64,000 bases of DNA. It comes from Anisodus tanguticus. Taxonomy: Eukaryota; Streptophyta; Magnoliopsida; Solanales; Solanaceae. Location: NCBI GenBank assembly GCA_034509755.1, contig CM067544.1:19525001-19589000 (forward strand), read 5' to 3'. Shown piece by piece: positions 1 to 10,654 of the stretch; position 1 is the first letter of the stretch; the number at the start of each line of letters is the position of its first letter. The translations under genes were made by a program, and so were the position numbers. The notes beneath the pieces are model-generated. The model was not told the DNA's origin, ran no database searches, and saw only the letters and a list, made by a program, of their open reading frames with translations.

Positions 1-529
1 ATTTTTATTCCACTTGCAGCTTCTACCTAATGACCTAATGTTGTACCCTAAATTAGACAGATCTAAAAAGACTACACTACCCATTTTCTACCTCATCAGT
101 GAGCCATAATCAAGGCCAATGTTGACTTTTTCTCTATAAGAATGACAGGTAATTAGGGGAAAATATTTTTTTTTAAGAGAACAAACAAAACATATAGTAC
201 ATGCATCTTGGTAATTGTGATCATTCATTCCCTTGTCTTGGCCAAGGTTAGGCATCTCAAAGCCCTAGATTTTGACTACTTGAAAATCTGTGTGATTCTG
301 GTTTCTTGGCTTCTTCATTGTTTTAATTGGATTAAGGGTTACAGCAAGCTTAAAAAACAGTATGGCAAAAAATTATGGTTACTTTGACCAAGGTAAATTG
401 GTGAGTTGGAGCACATGCAATTTGAAATTAATTGTTTTATGCAAAAACATGACTCCTTTTCCTTCTAATACGGAAGGATTTGGTTATAGTAATTACTATC
501 CCTAACGGCATTAGCTATCTATTAAATGA
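1..529. other. AT-rich intergenic DNA, nothing recognised
   Basis: No open frame, RNA gene or repeat structure could be supported here. The sequence is AT-rich, with short poly-A and poly-T runs typical of plant intergenic DNA. Confidence 0.5.
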
Positions 530-531
530 TA

Positions 532-888
532 CTTCCTCATATTACTCGTTTTGACAAATTGAATTTCTTCCCAAAAATTTGACGTTTTAGAAAAAGAAAA
601 GCTCACTTAATAAGTACTCCTTTAGTGTCAAATTATTTGTTATGTTTTCCTTTTACATGCCTTTTAAGACAATATTAACAAGGATAATTTTTTTTACTAT
701 TTTACTCTTATTTATTTCTTCATAATCTCACTTCATTGAAAATTTACTCTATAATTAAGTTGTTTGTCATCTTCAAGAACAACTATTACTAAGTGAAAAA
801 TGAAAAAAAAAGTAATTTTATCTTGAACTTCTAATAATTTGAGATAACTATTTTATAAATCACGAAAAATGATTTGATATGGAGGGAG
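532..888. mobile_element. Possible Stowaway-like MITE
   Basis: The left end (TA then CTTCCTCATAT) and the right end (ATATGGAGGGAG then TA) are approximate inverted repeats of the CTCCCTCC type seen in plant Stowaway MITEs (Tc1/mariner). A TA lies at each edge, the expected target duplication. The interior is AT-rich and non-coding. The terminal match is short and imperfect, so the call is tentative. Confidence 0.4.
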
Positions 889-1042
889 TACTTACATTGT
901 ACCAATTTACGTGTCATAGATTTCTTTTTAGTTTATCTTAAAATTTACCTTTTTTTGTTTAGAAACAATTTAACTTAAAATTTTATTTTACTATTAATAA
1001 AATGATTTATACTCGCACAAATGGCTACTACTTGTTTCAAAC

Positions 1043-1209
1043 TATTAGCGAATATTTTCCATATATTCGCCATATATTGTGTAATTATGAATACTATATA
1101 TTTATGATATATTATGATCCTTACCGAATTAGGATTCCTCTCTTGTACACATTATATATATTTTGTAATAATGAGAAGACTCCCCAAAGGAGATTATTAC
1201 AATCTTACA
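1043..1209 (+). repeat. 5' LTR of copia A
   Basis: Aligns along its length with 6171-6328. It ends in CTTACA directly before a methionine-tRNA-type primer site. Differences from the 3' LTR include an insertion of about 9 bases near its start and scattered substitutions, which points to an old insertion. Confidence 0.88.
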
Positions 1210-1223
1210 TGGTATCAAGAGCC
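1210..1223 (+). other. Primer-binding site of copia A
   Basis: TGGTATCAAGAGCC follows the 5' LTR directly and resembles the initiator-methionine tRNA complement (TGGTATCAGAGC) used by most plant copia elements, with one extra A. Confidence 0.85.
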
Positions 1224-1385
1224 AAAACCGTAGGTCTTTTTAGAGAAACTGCCCTCCCTCGGGTTTCACCACTGGTGGCCACCCTCTCATTTTCTTGATC
1301 GAAAAAGACCAACTTCCCTTCATTGGTTCTTACTTATTCCCGTTTATCATACTTCACTAAGTTTTATCCACTATAATGACTCCTC

Positions 1386-2528
1386 ATGCAACTCCCACGA
1401 CAGCCTCATCGTCAACAGACATCACCCCCGAAACACCAAAAACATTTTTTTCATCCAGCCCTCACCGTTACCAACATCAAGAACTGCCTCCCCATAATTC
1501 TTGATCAAGAAAACGGTCAGTACTCTCCATGGGTTGAACTATTTCGCATTCATGCATGTGTCTATAATGTGCTTGATCATATCGATGACTCCTTCCCTCG
1601 CCCCCCTGAGGTTGATGAATCCACGTGGCTTCGTCTCGATGTCATTGTCACACAGTGGATATATGACACTATCTCTCAAGACTTGCTCCTCACTATAATG
1701 AAATCTGGCGCCTCGGCCCGCGATTTATGGCTTTGATTGGAGGAAATTTTTCAAGATAACAAGCACACTCGTGCTGTGTAATTGGAGGAACAATTTAATA
1801 ATACATGCCTTGAATTTTTTCCAACATGTTTGATTATTGCAAGTAGTTGAAACTCGTGGCGGACCAATTATCAAACGTTGGCACGCCTGTGTCTGAGGCA
1901 AAGATGGTCCTACAATTAATTGCAGTCCTCTATAAAGGTGAGTACGACATGTTAGCCACCATGATACAACAGGATGATCCATTACCCAGTTCCAACAAGG
2001 CCCACTCGCAATTGTTGCTCGAAGAGACCCGTCGTGCAAAGCAGGATGAGGACGTTCATAAGGCGTTAGGCGTCGAAATTTCTTCCCAAAATAACATCCT
2101 CGCAGGCCCGCCTCCGCCGGAAAATAATCAGCCGTTGCAGAACTGCGACGGTAGGGGCGACAGAGGACGCGGCGATGGCAGAGGAGGAAAAGGATGAGGC
2201 AAAGGTAATTCGGCCAGCAGAACAGTGATCAGCAACAGTTCAGCAGTTCAACGCTTGAGCGCCTTGGGCCAACCCAGTGGCCCCATATCAGAATGGGAAC
2301 TGGGCCTCATCTCCTGCCCAGGCCCTGACCCACTCTCCCTATCCACATCAAGGACTGTTGGGCCCCGCTCCAGCATACAGGTCAGCCTATTATCAGCCAA
2401 ACCAGGCCCACTTCATGCAGGCCCAGTACCCGCAGCCTTCCTCTGTTATGGCCCCGACTGATTTGGGCCAGGATTTTAGCAGTCTGAATCTAATTGTTGA
2501 ATCAATTGGGACCTATAATAATTTTTAG
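1386..2528 (+). pseudogene. Copia A gag, broken
   Basis: Retrotransposon gag (capsid-like particle protein). The conserved N-terminal segment FHPALTVTNIKN is visible near 1460 and closely matches the gag starts of copia B (FHPALTVSNIKN). A stop ends the first frame at 1736. The capsid region continues in another frame near 1850-2200 and ends in a Gly/Arg-rich tail, followed by a Pro/Gln-rich stretch with further frame changes. No intact zinc knuckle was seen. Confidence 0.8.
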
Positions 2529-2675
2529 CATAAAAAAGAAGTATTTTGTAAAACATTTTCACCCAAGAAAAGCGAGGGAGTACAATACTTAGATCTTACT
2601 ACTTCTCTAAATCAAACAACACATGGGCCTCAGTGTCTTTGGCACAACTTATGCAGATCCTAAAGGTCCCCAATC

Positions 2676-5600
2676 TTGGAGGTTCCATCCACTCTATCGA
2701 GTAGACATGCCACTTGGTACATGGACTCGGGAGCCATATCTCACCTCACCCGCTCTACAGGTAATATTTCCAAACTGTTTCATTTAAAGTATCCTCAATA
2801 CATTACAGTTGACGGTGGTCACCGCATTCCAATACATGGCAATGGTACATCATACACACAACCACCTCATCCAACATTTTCCCTTAACCATGTCCTATAT
2901 GCCCCAAACATCATTAAGAACCTAATTTTTATCCGCAAATTTACTCGTAATAATTCTGTCTCTGTTGAATTTGACCATTTTGGTTTTACTGTGAAGGATC
3001 TTCATACGAAGACACCTCTTACGAGATGCAATAGCATGAAGGATCTATATCCATTCCATCCACCTCCGCTTCCGAATCCTGCTCTCCCATCTCTATCGCG
3101 GCTATCTCTCCGTCCACTTGGCATAATAGGCTTGGTCACCCAGGAGCTCCAGTTTTTAATTTTCTTAGAGGAAATAATTTTATTAAGTGTAATAATGGGA
3201 AACTTGTCCAGCACTTTATTTCTTGTTCTTTAGGCAAACATGTTCGTCTTTCTTTTAAATCATCTTCCAGTGTTACGTTTTCTCCCTTTGATATTATTCA
3301 TGTCGATTTGTGGACATCTCCTATATCTAGTTCTCTTGGTCATAAATATTATCTTGTATTGTTAGATGATTTTTCTCATTATAATTGGATCTATCCACTC
3401 AAATATAAATCGGAAGTGTTTTCCAAATTTCTTGAGTTTCGTACTTTTATCAAAACACAGTTTGAAAAATGCATAAAATCATTTCAGTGTGATAATGGCC
3501 GTGAATTCAATAATTCCATGTTTCACCGATTCAATCAAAATAATGGTATGGTTTTCCATTTCTCATGCCCCCACACATCACCTCAAAATGGTAAAGCCGA
3601 ACGAATCATCCGCACCATTAATAACATGGTTTGTACCCTCATGTTTCATACTTCGCTTCCTCCATCTTTTTGGGTCTATGCAGTCAAAATGGTAGAATAC
3701 GTCCTAAATATTTTACCTACTAGTAACCTCCACAATATGACTCCAACCGAAATTCTATACCGAAGGATCCCCTCTTACGACCACCTTAGGATTTTCAGTT
3801 GCCTGTGTTATCCCAATCTTGCCTCCACTGCCCCTCACAAATTAGCACCTCAAACAACTCTGTGTGTCTTTATAGGTTTCCCGCCTAATCATAGGGGCTA
3901 TCTTTGCTATGACCTGTCCACTTGTCAAATCCACGTCTCTCGTCACGTCACGTTTGACAAGACCACATTCCCTTTTTACGAGTCTCCAAACATTTCAAAA
4001 TACGAACTATACCTTTCTTGACGTGCCCGACATCTCCCCCATCATTCTCAACCAACTGCAGCAGTCAGCTATTGTTCACCCATCTCCGCCACCCACTACC
4101 GCGTCAACTCCGTGGCAGGGTCCCAAGCATCATCTCAGTCACACCCATCATCGGTTGCCACCACCACTGGCAACCGGTCGAGCTCATCTGTCTCCCTACT
4201 ATTCCGACAAACCCACGCAACCTAGCACCTTCTACCGCGACCAGTGGTTCTGCCACCTCCGCAACTCGCCAGTTCCGACAACCCAGTTATCGACACCTTA
4301 CCCGTCGACTAACATGTTATCGGCCAACCTACCACCACACAGACACACCGGCACCACCAAGCAAACCTACCACCATCGCCCTATCCAACCCTACCCCCAG
4401 CGTCGTCAACCCTACCAGATCCACATCCCACAACCCCGTACCTCACCTACTGCCCAGTTCCAACTCTGCACACCCCATCCAACCACCGCATCTCCGGGAC
4501 CCACAACCAGCAAACCAACCGACCAACAACCCACCCACTACCCCCTCCCACCGGATGGAAACCCATGCCCATCACGGGATTTTGAAAACCAAAGCCCACT
4601 TTAACCTATCTAAATAAATAATTTCTCCCATTCCCAAAAACCCCAAATTAGCCAAACTGGACCCTAATTGGAATGCGACTATGTGTGAGGAATTTAATGC
4701 TTTAACGAAATAGCACACGTGGGATTTGGTTTCCAGGACGGAAGGGGTGAATGTGATCCGTTGCATGTGTCTTTTTCATCACAAATACAGAGACATTGGT
4801 GATCTTGAGAGTTACAAGACACGACTTATGGCTAATGGCACAAATCAACAGTAGGGGATTAATTGTGGTGAGACATTCAGTACGGTTGTCAAACCGGCTA
4901 CCATTCACACAGTTTTGTGTATAGATATAGGCAAGCATTGGCCAATATATAAGTTTGATGTGAAAAATGCATTTTTACATGAGGACCTGAAAGAAACAGT
5001 CTACATGCACTAGCCACTTGGATTTGTCCATCCAACAACCCCTCAGTATGTTTGCCGTCTCCATAAGTCACTGTATGGCCTAAAATAGGCCACACGCGCA
5101 GGGTATGATCGATTTTCCAAGTATATTATGCAGTTTGGTTTTGTATGCAGCAGGTGTGATAACTCACTTTTTATTTTTCATCGAAGCAGTAGCACTGCTT
5201 ACTTACTGCTATATGTGAATGATATTATTCTCACGGCCTCATCTGATGGGTTTAAAAATGAGATTATTGCTTTGCTTAAAACCGAATTTGCTATGACTGA
5301 CTTGGGCAAGTTGAGTTACTTCTTGGGTATATCAATGACCATATCTACAGATTATATGTTCTTGAGTCAGCGTAAGGATGCAGATGAGATAGTATACAGG
5401 GCTAAGATGACTAATTGCAAAATCATGCCCACTCCGGTTGATTCGAAGTCCAAGCTCAGTGTTATGGATGGTGCTCCAGTCTCCGATCCTACTCTATATA
5501 GGAGCCTTGCAGGTGAACTTCAGTATCTCACATTCACCAGGCCAGATATTGCATATGTTGTTCACCAGGTGTGTCTGTTTAAGCATGCCCTAGGGAGTCT

Positions 5601-6160
5601 CATTTCACTGCCCCTAAGCGTATCATTCGATACATTAAGGGCACACTGGATTTTGGATTACATCTATACCCCTCTACACCGACTAGGTTGCTATCTTACA
5701 TGGATGCAGATTGGGCAGGGTGTCCAGATACGCGACGCTCCACCTCCGACTATTGTGTCTTCTTAGGGGATAATCTAGTTTCATAGTCTGCCAAGAGAAA
5801 AGCCACCCTATCCCGTTTGAGTGCCGAAGCAGAATACAGAGGCGTTGCCAATGTTGTCGCTAAGATTTGTTGGCTCCGAAATCTACTTTTGGAGCTACAA
5901 TGTCCTTTGTGTCGGGCGTCCATCCTATACTGTGATAACGTATCTGCATATATCTTTCTCACAACCCGGTTCAACATTAGAGAACCAAACACATTGAGAT
6001 GGATATACATTTTATTAGTGAGAAGGTTGCTTTCGGTCATGTCAGAGTGTTGCATGTGCCTTCGTCATATCGGTACGCAGATATATTCACAAAAGGACTT
6101 CCCAGACAATTATTCCTTGACTTCAGATCCAATCTCAGCGGTCGGCCTTCTCCCGCTCCG
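2676..6160 (+). pseudogene. Copia A pol, broken
   Basis: Remnant polyprotein in copia order. The aspartic protease motif WYMDSGAISHLT lies near 2715, so the catalytic D-S-G is kept. The integrase spans about 3240-3960, with the CDNGREF box near 3489 and the family segment SPQNGKAER near 3585. A low-complexity Pro/Thr-rich linker covers about 4020-4600. Reverse transcriptase runs from about 4660 to 5600, with YVNDIIL in place of the usual YVDD, so one catalytic aspartate is lost. RNase H segments follow to 6160. In-frame stops (for example near 4733, 5011 and 5088) and frameshifts occur throughout. Non-functional. Confidence 0.88.
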
Positions 6161-6170
6161 CTTGAGGGGG

Positions 6171-6328
6171 TGTATTAGTGAATATTCTCCACATATTGTG
6201 TAATTATGAATACTGTATATTTATAGTATATTAGAATCCTTACCGAATTAGGATTCCTCTATTGCACACATTATATATATTTTGTAATAATGAGAAGACT
6301 CCCCAAGGGAGATTATTACAATCTTACA
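6171..6328 (+). repeat. 3' LTR of copia A with upstream polypurine tract
   Basis: Starts TGTATTAG and ends TTACA. The polypurine tract TTGAGGGGG at about 6162-6170 abuts it. CAAAC follows directly, matching the 5' flank. Confidence 0.88.
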
Positions 6329-6417
6329 CAAACCACAAATTTTAAAAGTGATTCTTTTTTTTAATTCAAATTACATGTTAAGTCACACTGTGCCACATAA
6401 ATTGGGACGAAAGGAGT

Positions 6418-7025
6418 GTTACTCTTTTGTAAATCTATATATAATGTTTTGATTTGAAAAGAGTTAATTAATCGAAATATTCAATAAGAGGTAAAAAATA
6501 GTTTAGACAAATACTCTTATAATTAAGGCTATTGATATATTTCTTAAAAGGTGCAAAGACCTTAATAGACAGATAATTTGGACTGAAAAGTAATACTTCA
6601 TCTCTTTAAAAAGAATGACATATTTTATTATTTGACAATAATTTAATTTTAAACTTTTTTTAGCAAAACAAAATGATCTATAACCACACAAATTTGATTT
6701 ATTTTAGATCACAAAATTTAAAAGTTTTTTTTAATTCTTAAAATACGTGTCTAATGAAATTACATCACATAAATTGAGACAGACGGTGTAATCATATTGC
6801 AGAAATAATTTACAATTCATGTAATTATATTGTACGCTGATGCAACAATTGTTTGGCGAGGGATAGTATGTCTTTCAAGAACATCTTTTCGGTGGGGTGG
6901 GACCTCCGGAAGTTAGTTGTTACATTTAATTATAAACAATTTTATTTTTATGCATTTAATTTAAAAAGGGCAAGATAATTTTTAGAGAAACTTTTCTTAT
7001 AACATTTTCCAAATAAAATAATGAT
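6418..7025. other. AT-rich intergenic DNA with MITE-like scraps
   Basis: No gene seen. A segment at about 6585-6795 has weakly inverted ends, including CACATAAATTGAGACAGACG, similar to Stowaway termini. It may be another decayed MITE but cannot be delimited. Confidence 0.35.
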
Positions 7026-7033
7026 ATTGTACT

Positions 7034-7046
7034 CGGGGACGAAGCC
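7034..7046 (+). repeat. Left terminal inverted repeat of the hAT element
   Basis: CGGGGACGAAGCC, directly preceded by the target duplication ATTGTACT. Its partner is at 10055-10067. Confidence 0.9.
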
Positions 7047-7595
7047 TCACATGCCCACTAGGGGCTATAGACCCCAACAAAAAAAATACTATTACTATAT
7101 TAACAATTGCCAAAATGCCCCACCCACAAAAAACATTAGCCCCCAACCCAATAAATTATCCAAACCCAATAAATTTGCAAAAGGAAATCCATAAGCCCAC
7201 CAAAAGAAAAAAAAGTACTAGTCTATGAATACACAACAAAGTCAGCGTATGTGCTGATTAAAAAATAGCGATGTCTTTCTCTATTAAAAAAAACACTTTG
7301 TCTTCTTTAGGGTTTTACGCTCGAGACCAACTTAGAAATTGACGATTCTTCTTCAGTTCTTCTGGTTCTTTTCTTGTGATCTTCTTCAACACTTTGGTTT
7401 TTGCGCTACTCATATTTATTTAGTACATGTAATATTTTTTCCATCATCTATTCAATTTCATTATAATAGTTATTTTTTTGTAAACCCTAATTAGTGTAAA
7501 TTTATTATTATTTGAATTAATTAGTGTTTGATAAATGATCATATAGTTTTAGATTTTTGTAGAACATTATTGTTGTGGATTTAAAGATTGTATTG

Positions 7596-9941
7596 ATGGA
7601 TAAATTTCTTAAAAGAAAGTCTGCAATGGTTGATTCTTCTAAATCAAATGCTCAAAAGAGACCTTCAAATGTTGAAATAGACTTCGACAATCTCCTGGCA
7701 GACCCTGAAAAGTGACCAATAATATGGAGTTATGATGCTAATCATAGAGGTAGAGTAAGACGAGCTTATCTATTAAAGTGATCATTTCAACCTAGAAAGC
7801 ACAACTTTCCATGGAGCCAACCAGATGATAAAATTCAAAAAATGAGGTTTGTAAAAACTTGGTTTGACAAATATCCAGATTGGTTGGAGTATAGCATAAC
7901 GGAAGATATATCATATTGTCTTTACTGCTATCTTTTTAGGACTCAAAATAATCAAGGTGGGGCAGATTCATTTGTCGGAGTTGGATTCAATAATTGAAAA
8001 AAGGAGAGATTTGATGTTCATGTTGAAGGACATAGCAGTTTTCATAATCAATCAAAAAAGAAATGCCAAGATCTAATGAATCAAAACCTTACAGGAAGTG
8101 TTTTTACTCTATTTACTCATAAAGCAAATAAAGAGAGAACCAACTACTATATTCGGTTGAATGCATCTGTTACATCTGTGTGTTTATGTGTGAATCAAGG
8201 ACTATCATTTCGAGGTAGAGATGAATCTGAGCTATCGAGAAATAAGGGCAACTATCTTAAAGTTTTTCATTTGCTTGCTGATAATAACGAGCAAATAAAG
8301 AATGCCTCATTTGAAAATGCTCCTCTAAATTCACAATTAGTTTCATCTGATATTCAGAAATATATTTATAAAGGTTTTGCTGCTGAAACTACTTTTGTGA
8401 TCACCAAAGATATCGGTGATAAATTTTTTACAATCTTGGTTGATGAGTCACGTGATTCATCAATAAAGGAGAAAATGAAAATTTGTTTAAGATATGTGAA
8501 CAATGAGGGACAAATAATTAAATATTTTCTTGGTATAAAACATGTTCCAAATACAACTGCAGCTTTACTCAAGGAGACTGTCAAAGGATTACTCTCTGAT
8601 CATGGTTTAAGCATATCAAGGTTGAGAGGTCAGGGCTATGATGGAGCAGCCAACATGCAAGGTAAGCTTAAAGATTTGAAAATTCTTAATTTGAATGAAA
8701 ATCTATGTGCCTTTTATGTTCATTGCTTTGCTCATCAGCTTCTGTTGAGTTTAGTAGCGGTTGCAAAGTTTCACTTTCTTCCTCAATATCTTTTTGAAAT
8801 TACATCAAGGGTTATAAATATGGTTGGAGGTTCGAGTAAGAGGCATGATATGCTCAAAGACATACAAAGTCAAAAAGTATTGGAAGTACTAATTAAGGGA
8901 GAACTTGTTAGTGGGCGTGGGCTAAACCAAGAAACTAACTTGCAACGTCCAAGTGATACTCGTTGGAGCTCGCATTATAATACTTTAGTTAGAATCATTG
9001 GCATGTTTTCATCTGTTATTGAAGTACTTGATCTTATAATGGATGATTTGGAGCAAAGAGTTGATGCAAACATATTTTTAAATGCATTACAATCATTTGA
9101 GTTTGCATTCGCTATGCATTTGATGAAAAGGGTATTGGCGATTACCAATGAGTTGTCATTAGCATTGCAAAAAAAAGAGCAAGAGATAGAGAATGCTATG
9201 AGATTAGTGGAGATTTCAAAGCAAGGATTGCAATATTTGAGAAACAATGGATGGGATTCTCTAGTTAATGAAGTTTCTTTGTTTTGTTCTAATCATGAGA
9301 TTGTTGTCCCTAACATGAATGAAAAGTATGTATCTCCTCGGCGGTCCAAGCGGAGAACTGAAGAAAAGACTAACGATACTTATTTTCGCATCGAGTGCTT
9401 TTATGGTGTTTTGGACAAACAACTTATGGAGTTAAATAGCCGATTTTCTGTGACAAATGCTGAATTACTTCTTTTTATTGGGTGTCTTAATCCTAGCAAT
9501 TCATTCTTTGCTTTCAACAAGGAAAGTCTCGTCAAGTTTGCTCGATTGTATCCTAGGGAGTTTTCTTCACATGATCTAGAGTTACTTGATAATCAACTTG
9601 AGACTTATATTATTGATATGCGTAGTAGCATTGAGTTTTCAGAAATTGTTGGCATTGGAGATCTTGCAAAGAAGATAGTGGAAACAAAAAGACACGGAAT
9701 CTATCATTTGGTTTACAAGCTTCTTACCCTAGCATTAACTTTGTCAGTTGCTACTGCAAGTGTAGAGAGAGTCTTTTCTGCTATGAGCATCATCAAAGAT
9801 CGACTGCGAAATCGAATATCGGACGATTGACTTGATGATTTTTTAGTACCTTATATTGAGAACAAAATTTTGTATGAGATCGGTAACGAAGCCGTTATGC
9901 AACGGTTTCAGACTATGAAATCTCATCGAGAAAAATTGTGA
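7596..9941 (+). pseudogene. hAT transposase, TTF-type zinc finger family, four nonsense codons
   Basis: A single frame of 782 codons encodes a TTF-type zinc-finger/hAT transposase, a nuclear DNA-binding protein that would excise and reinsert the element. An N-terminal zinc-finger-like region (SYCLYCYLF near 7907-7935) precedes an RNase H-like catalytic domain with ILVDESRDSS (near 8435) and RGQGYDGAANMQG (near 8620). The C-terminal hAT dimerisation motif ATASVERVFSAMSIIKDRL is near 9750. The start ATG at 7596 gives the usual acidic/basic leader. The frame is interrupted only by TGA codons: about 7713 (after PEK), about 7779 (after LLK), about 7995 (after FNN) and 9828 (after SDD). The last two replace expected Trp. 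The longest open stretch is 8076-9830, 584 residues. Not functional as it stands. Confidence 0.93.
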
Positions 9942-10054
9942 CTATATTTTCATTATTCTTGAACGATTTGTATTTATGTTATTTAGAATTTAAATTATTA
10001 CCTACTTTTTAAAATTTGTATAATATAATACTAGCCCCCTAAAAAAAATTGGTT

Positions 10055-10067
10055 GGCTTCGTCCTTG
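10055..10067 (-). repeat. Right terminal inverted repeat of the hAT element
   Basis: GGCTTCGTCCTTG, followed by ATTGTACT. It is the inverse of the left end with two mismatches. Confidence 0.9.
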
Positions 10068-10359
10068 ATTGTACTAGGTGAAAAAAATCAAATTAGACAT
10101 ACAAAAAAGTCCGGATGAATTGAAAGATTTTGTAACATTGATATTTTATTAAATTTTTTTATGAACCTTTCATTTGAGATCAAGTATGGAATGAGAGTAC
10201 TGATCTGTTAATTCTTGGCTTTAGCTCTTCTTTTTCCATGAAAAGTCGGTGTGCTAATACTTCACGAAAGGTAATTTCCCATGAATACCACTATGATCCT
10301 CTTAGTTATGGCCATATTGACGATATTTTGATTAGAATAAACTGCGAGGAAAAAGTTAT

Positions 10360-10654
10360 TGAAAGAAATAATCCCTTGATTATTTTCATTAATTGAAAGA
10401 CTATTTATACAAGTTACATTTTTTCATAATAGGAGAATTCTATTCCTAAAACCTTATTCTACTTGGATACTAACTTATACATTTATGGTAATACAATTAT
10501 TATGGTAAGTGTACAATACTAATTACATTACAACATTACCTAAACTAGGATACTAAATATTACCTAAATATATACTCTATATACGATAAAACTAAGAGGG
10601 AGAAACCGAGAGTAATATACACAATATACACATGTATATTGTGTATATTTAACA
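10360..10654 (-). repeat. 3' LTR of copia B (left on the plus strand)
   Basis: Reads TGAAAGAAATAATCCC to TATATTTAACA on the plus strand. It differs from the right LTR by few substitutions and small indels in the CA/TG-rich terminal 60 bases. Confidence 0.92.

Larger units (their letters stand above)
1043..6328 (+). mobile_element. Ty1/copia LTR retrotransposon, degenerate (copia A)
   Basis: A complete but decayed copia element. Short LTRs (about 160 bp) flank a primer-binding site, gag, protease, integrase, reverse transcriptase and RNase H in the copia order, followed by a polypurine tract. A 5-bp target duplication CAAAC is present at 1038-1042 and 6329-6333. The 5' LTR seems to have lost its first TG. 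Frameshifts and stops interrupt every coding region, so it cannot be autonomous. Copia B at 10.4-15.5 kb and copia C at 44.6-54.8 kb belong to the same broad family, with alike gag and protease segments. Confidence 0.93.
891..6417. mobile_element. MITE-like element split by a copia insertion
   Basis: Sequence left of the copia element (around 900-925, ACCAATTTACGTGTCAT) is close to the reverse complement of sequence right of it (around 6390-6415, from CCACATAAATTGGGACGAAA). With the 5.3-kb copia element removed, the two parts join into an AT-rich element of about 230 bp with Stowaway-type ends. The copia target duplication CAAAC lies inside it. Exact ends are uncertain. Confidence 0.4.
7034..10067 (+). 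mobile_element. hAT-superfamily DNA transposon, about 3.03 kb
   Basis: The ends are 13-bp terminal inverted repeats: CGGGGACGAAGCC at 7034-7046, and GGCTTCGTCCTTG at 10055-10067, which reads CAAGGACGAAGCC on the other strand. Eleven of 13 positions match. An identical 8-bp target duplication ATTGTACT flanks it (7026-7033 and 10068-10075), the hallmark size for hAT. The only coding content is one transposase-like frame. The perfect target duplication suggests fairly recent movement, probably driven in trans because the frame is now broken. Confidence 0.93.

Noticed and set aside
8076..9830. A domesticated hAT transposase gene starting at 8076
   Set aside because: The same frame extends upstream to an ATG at 7596 with three TGA stops and downstream past another TGA. 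The element still has its inverted repeats and target duplications, so this is a decayed transposon copy, not a domesticated gene.
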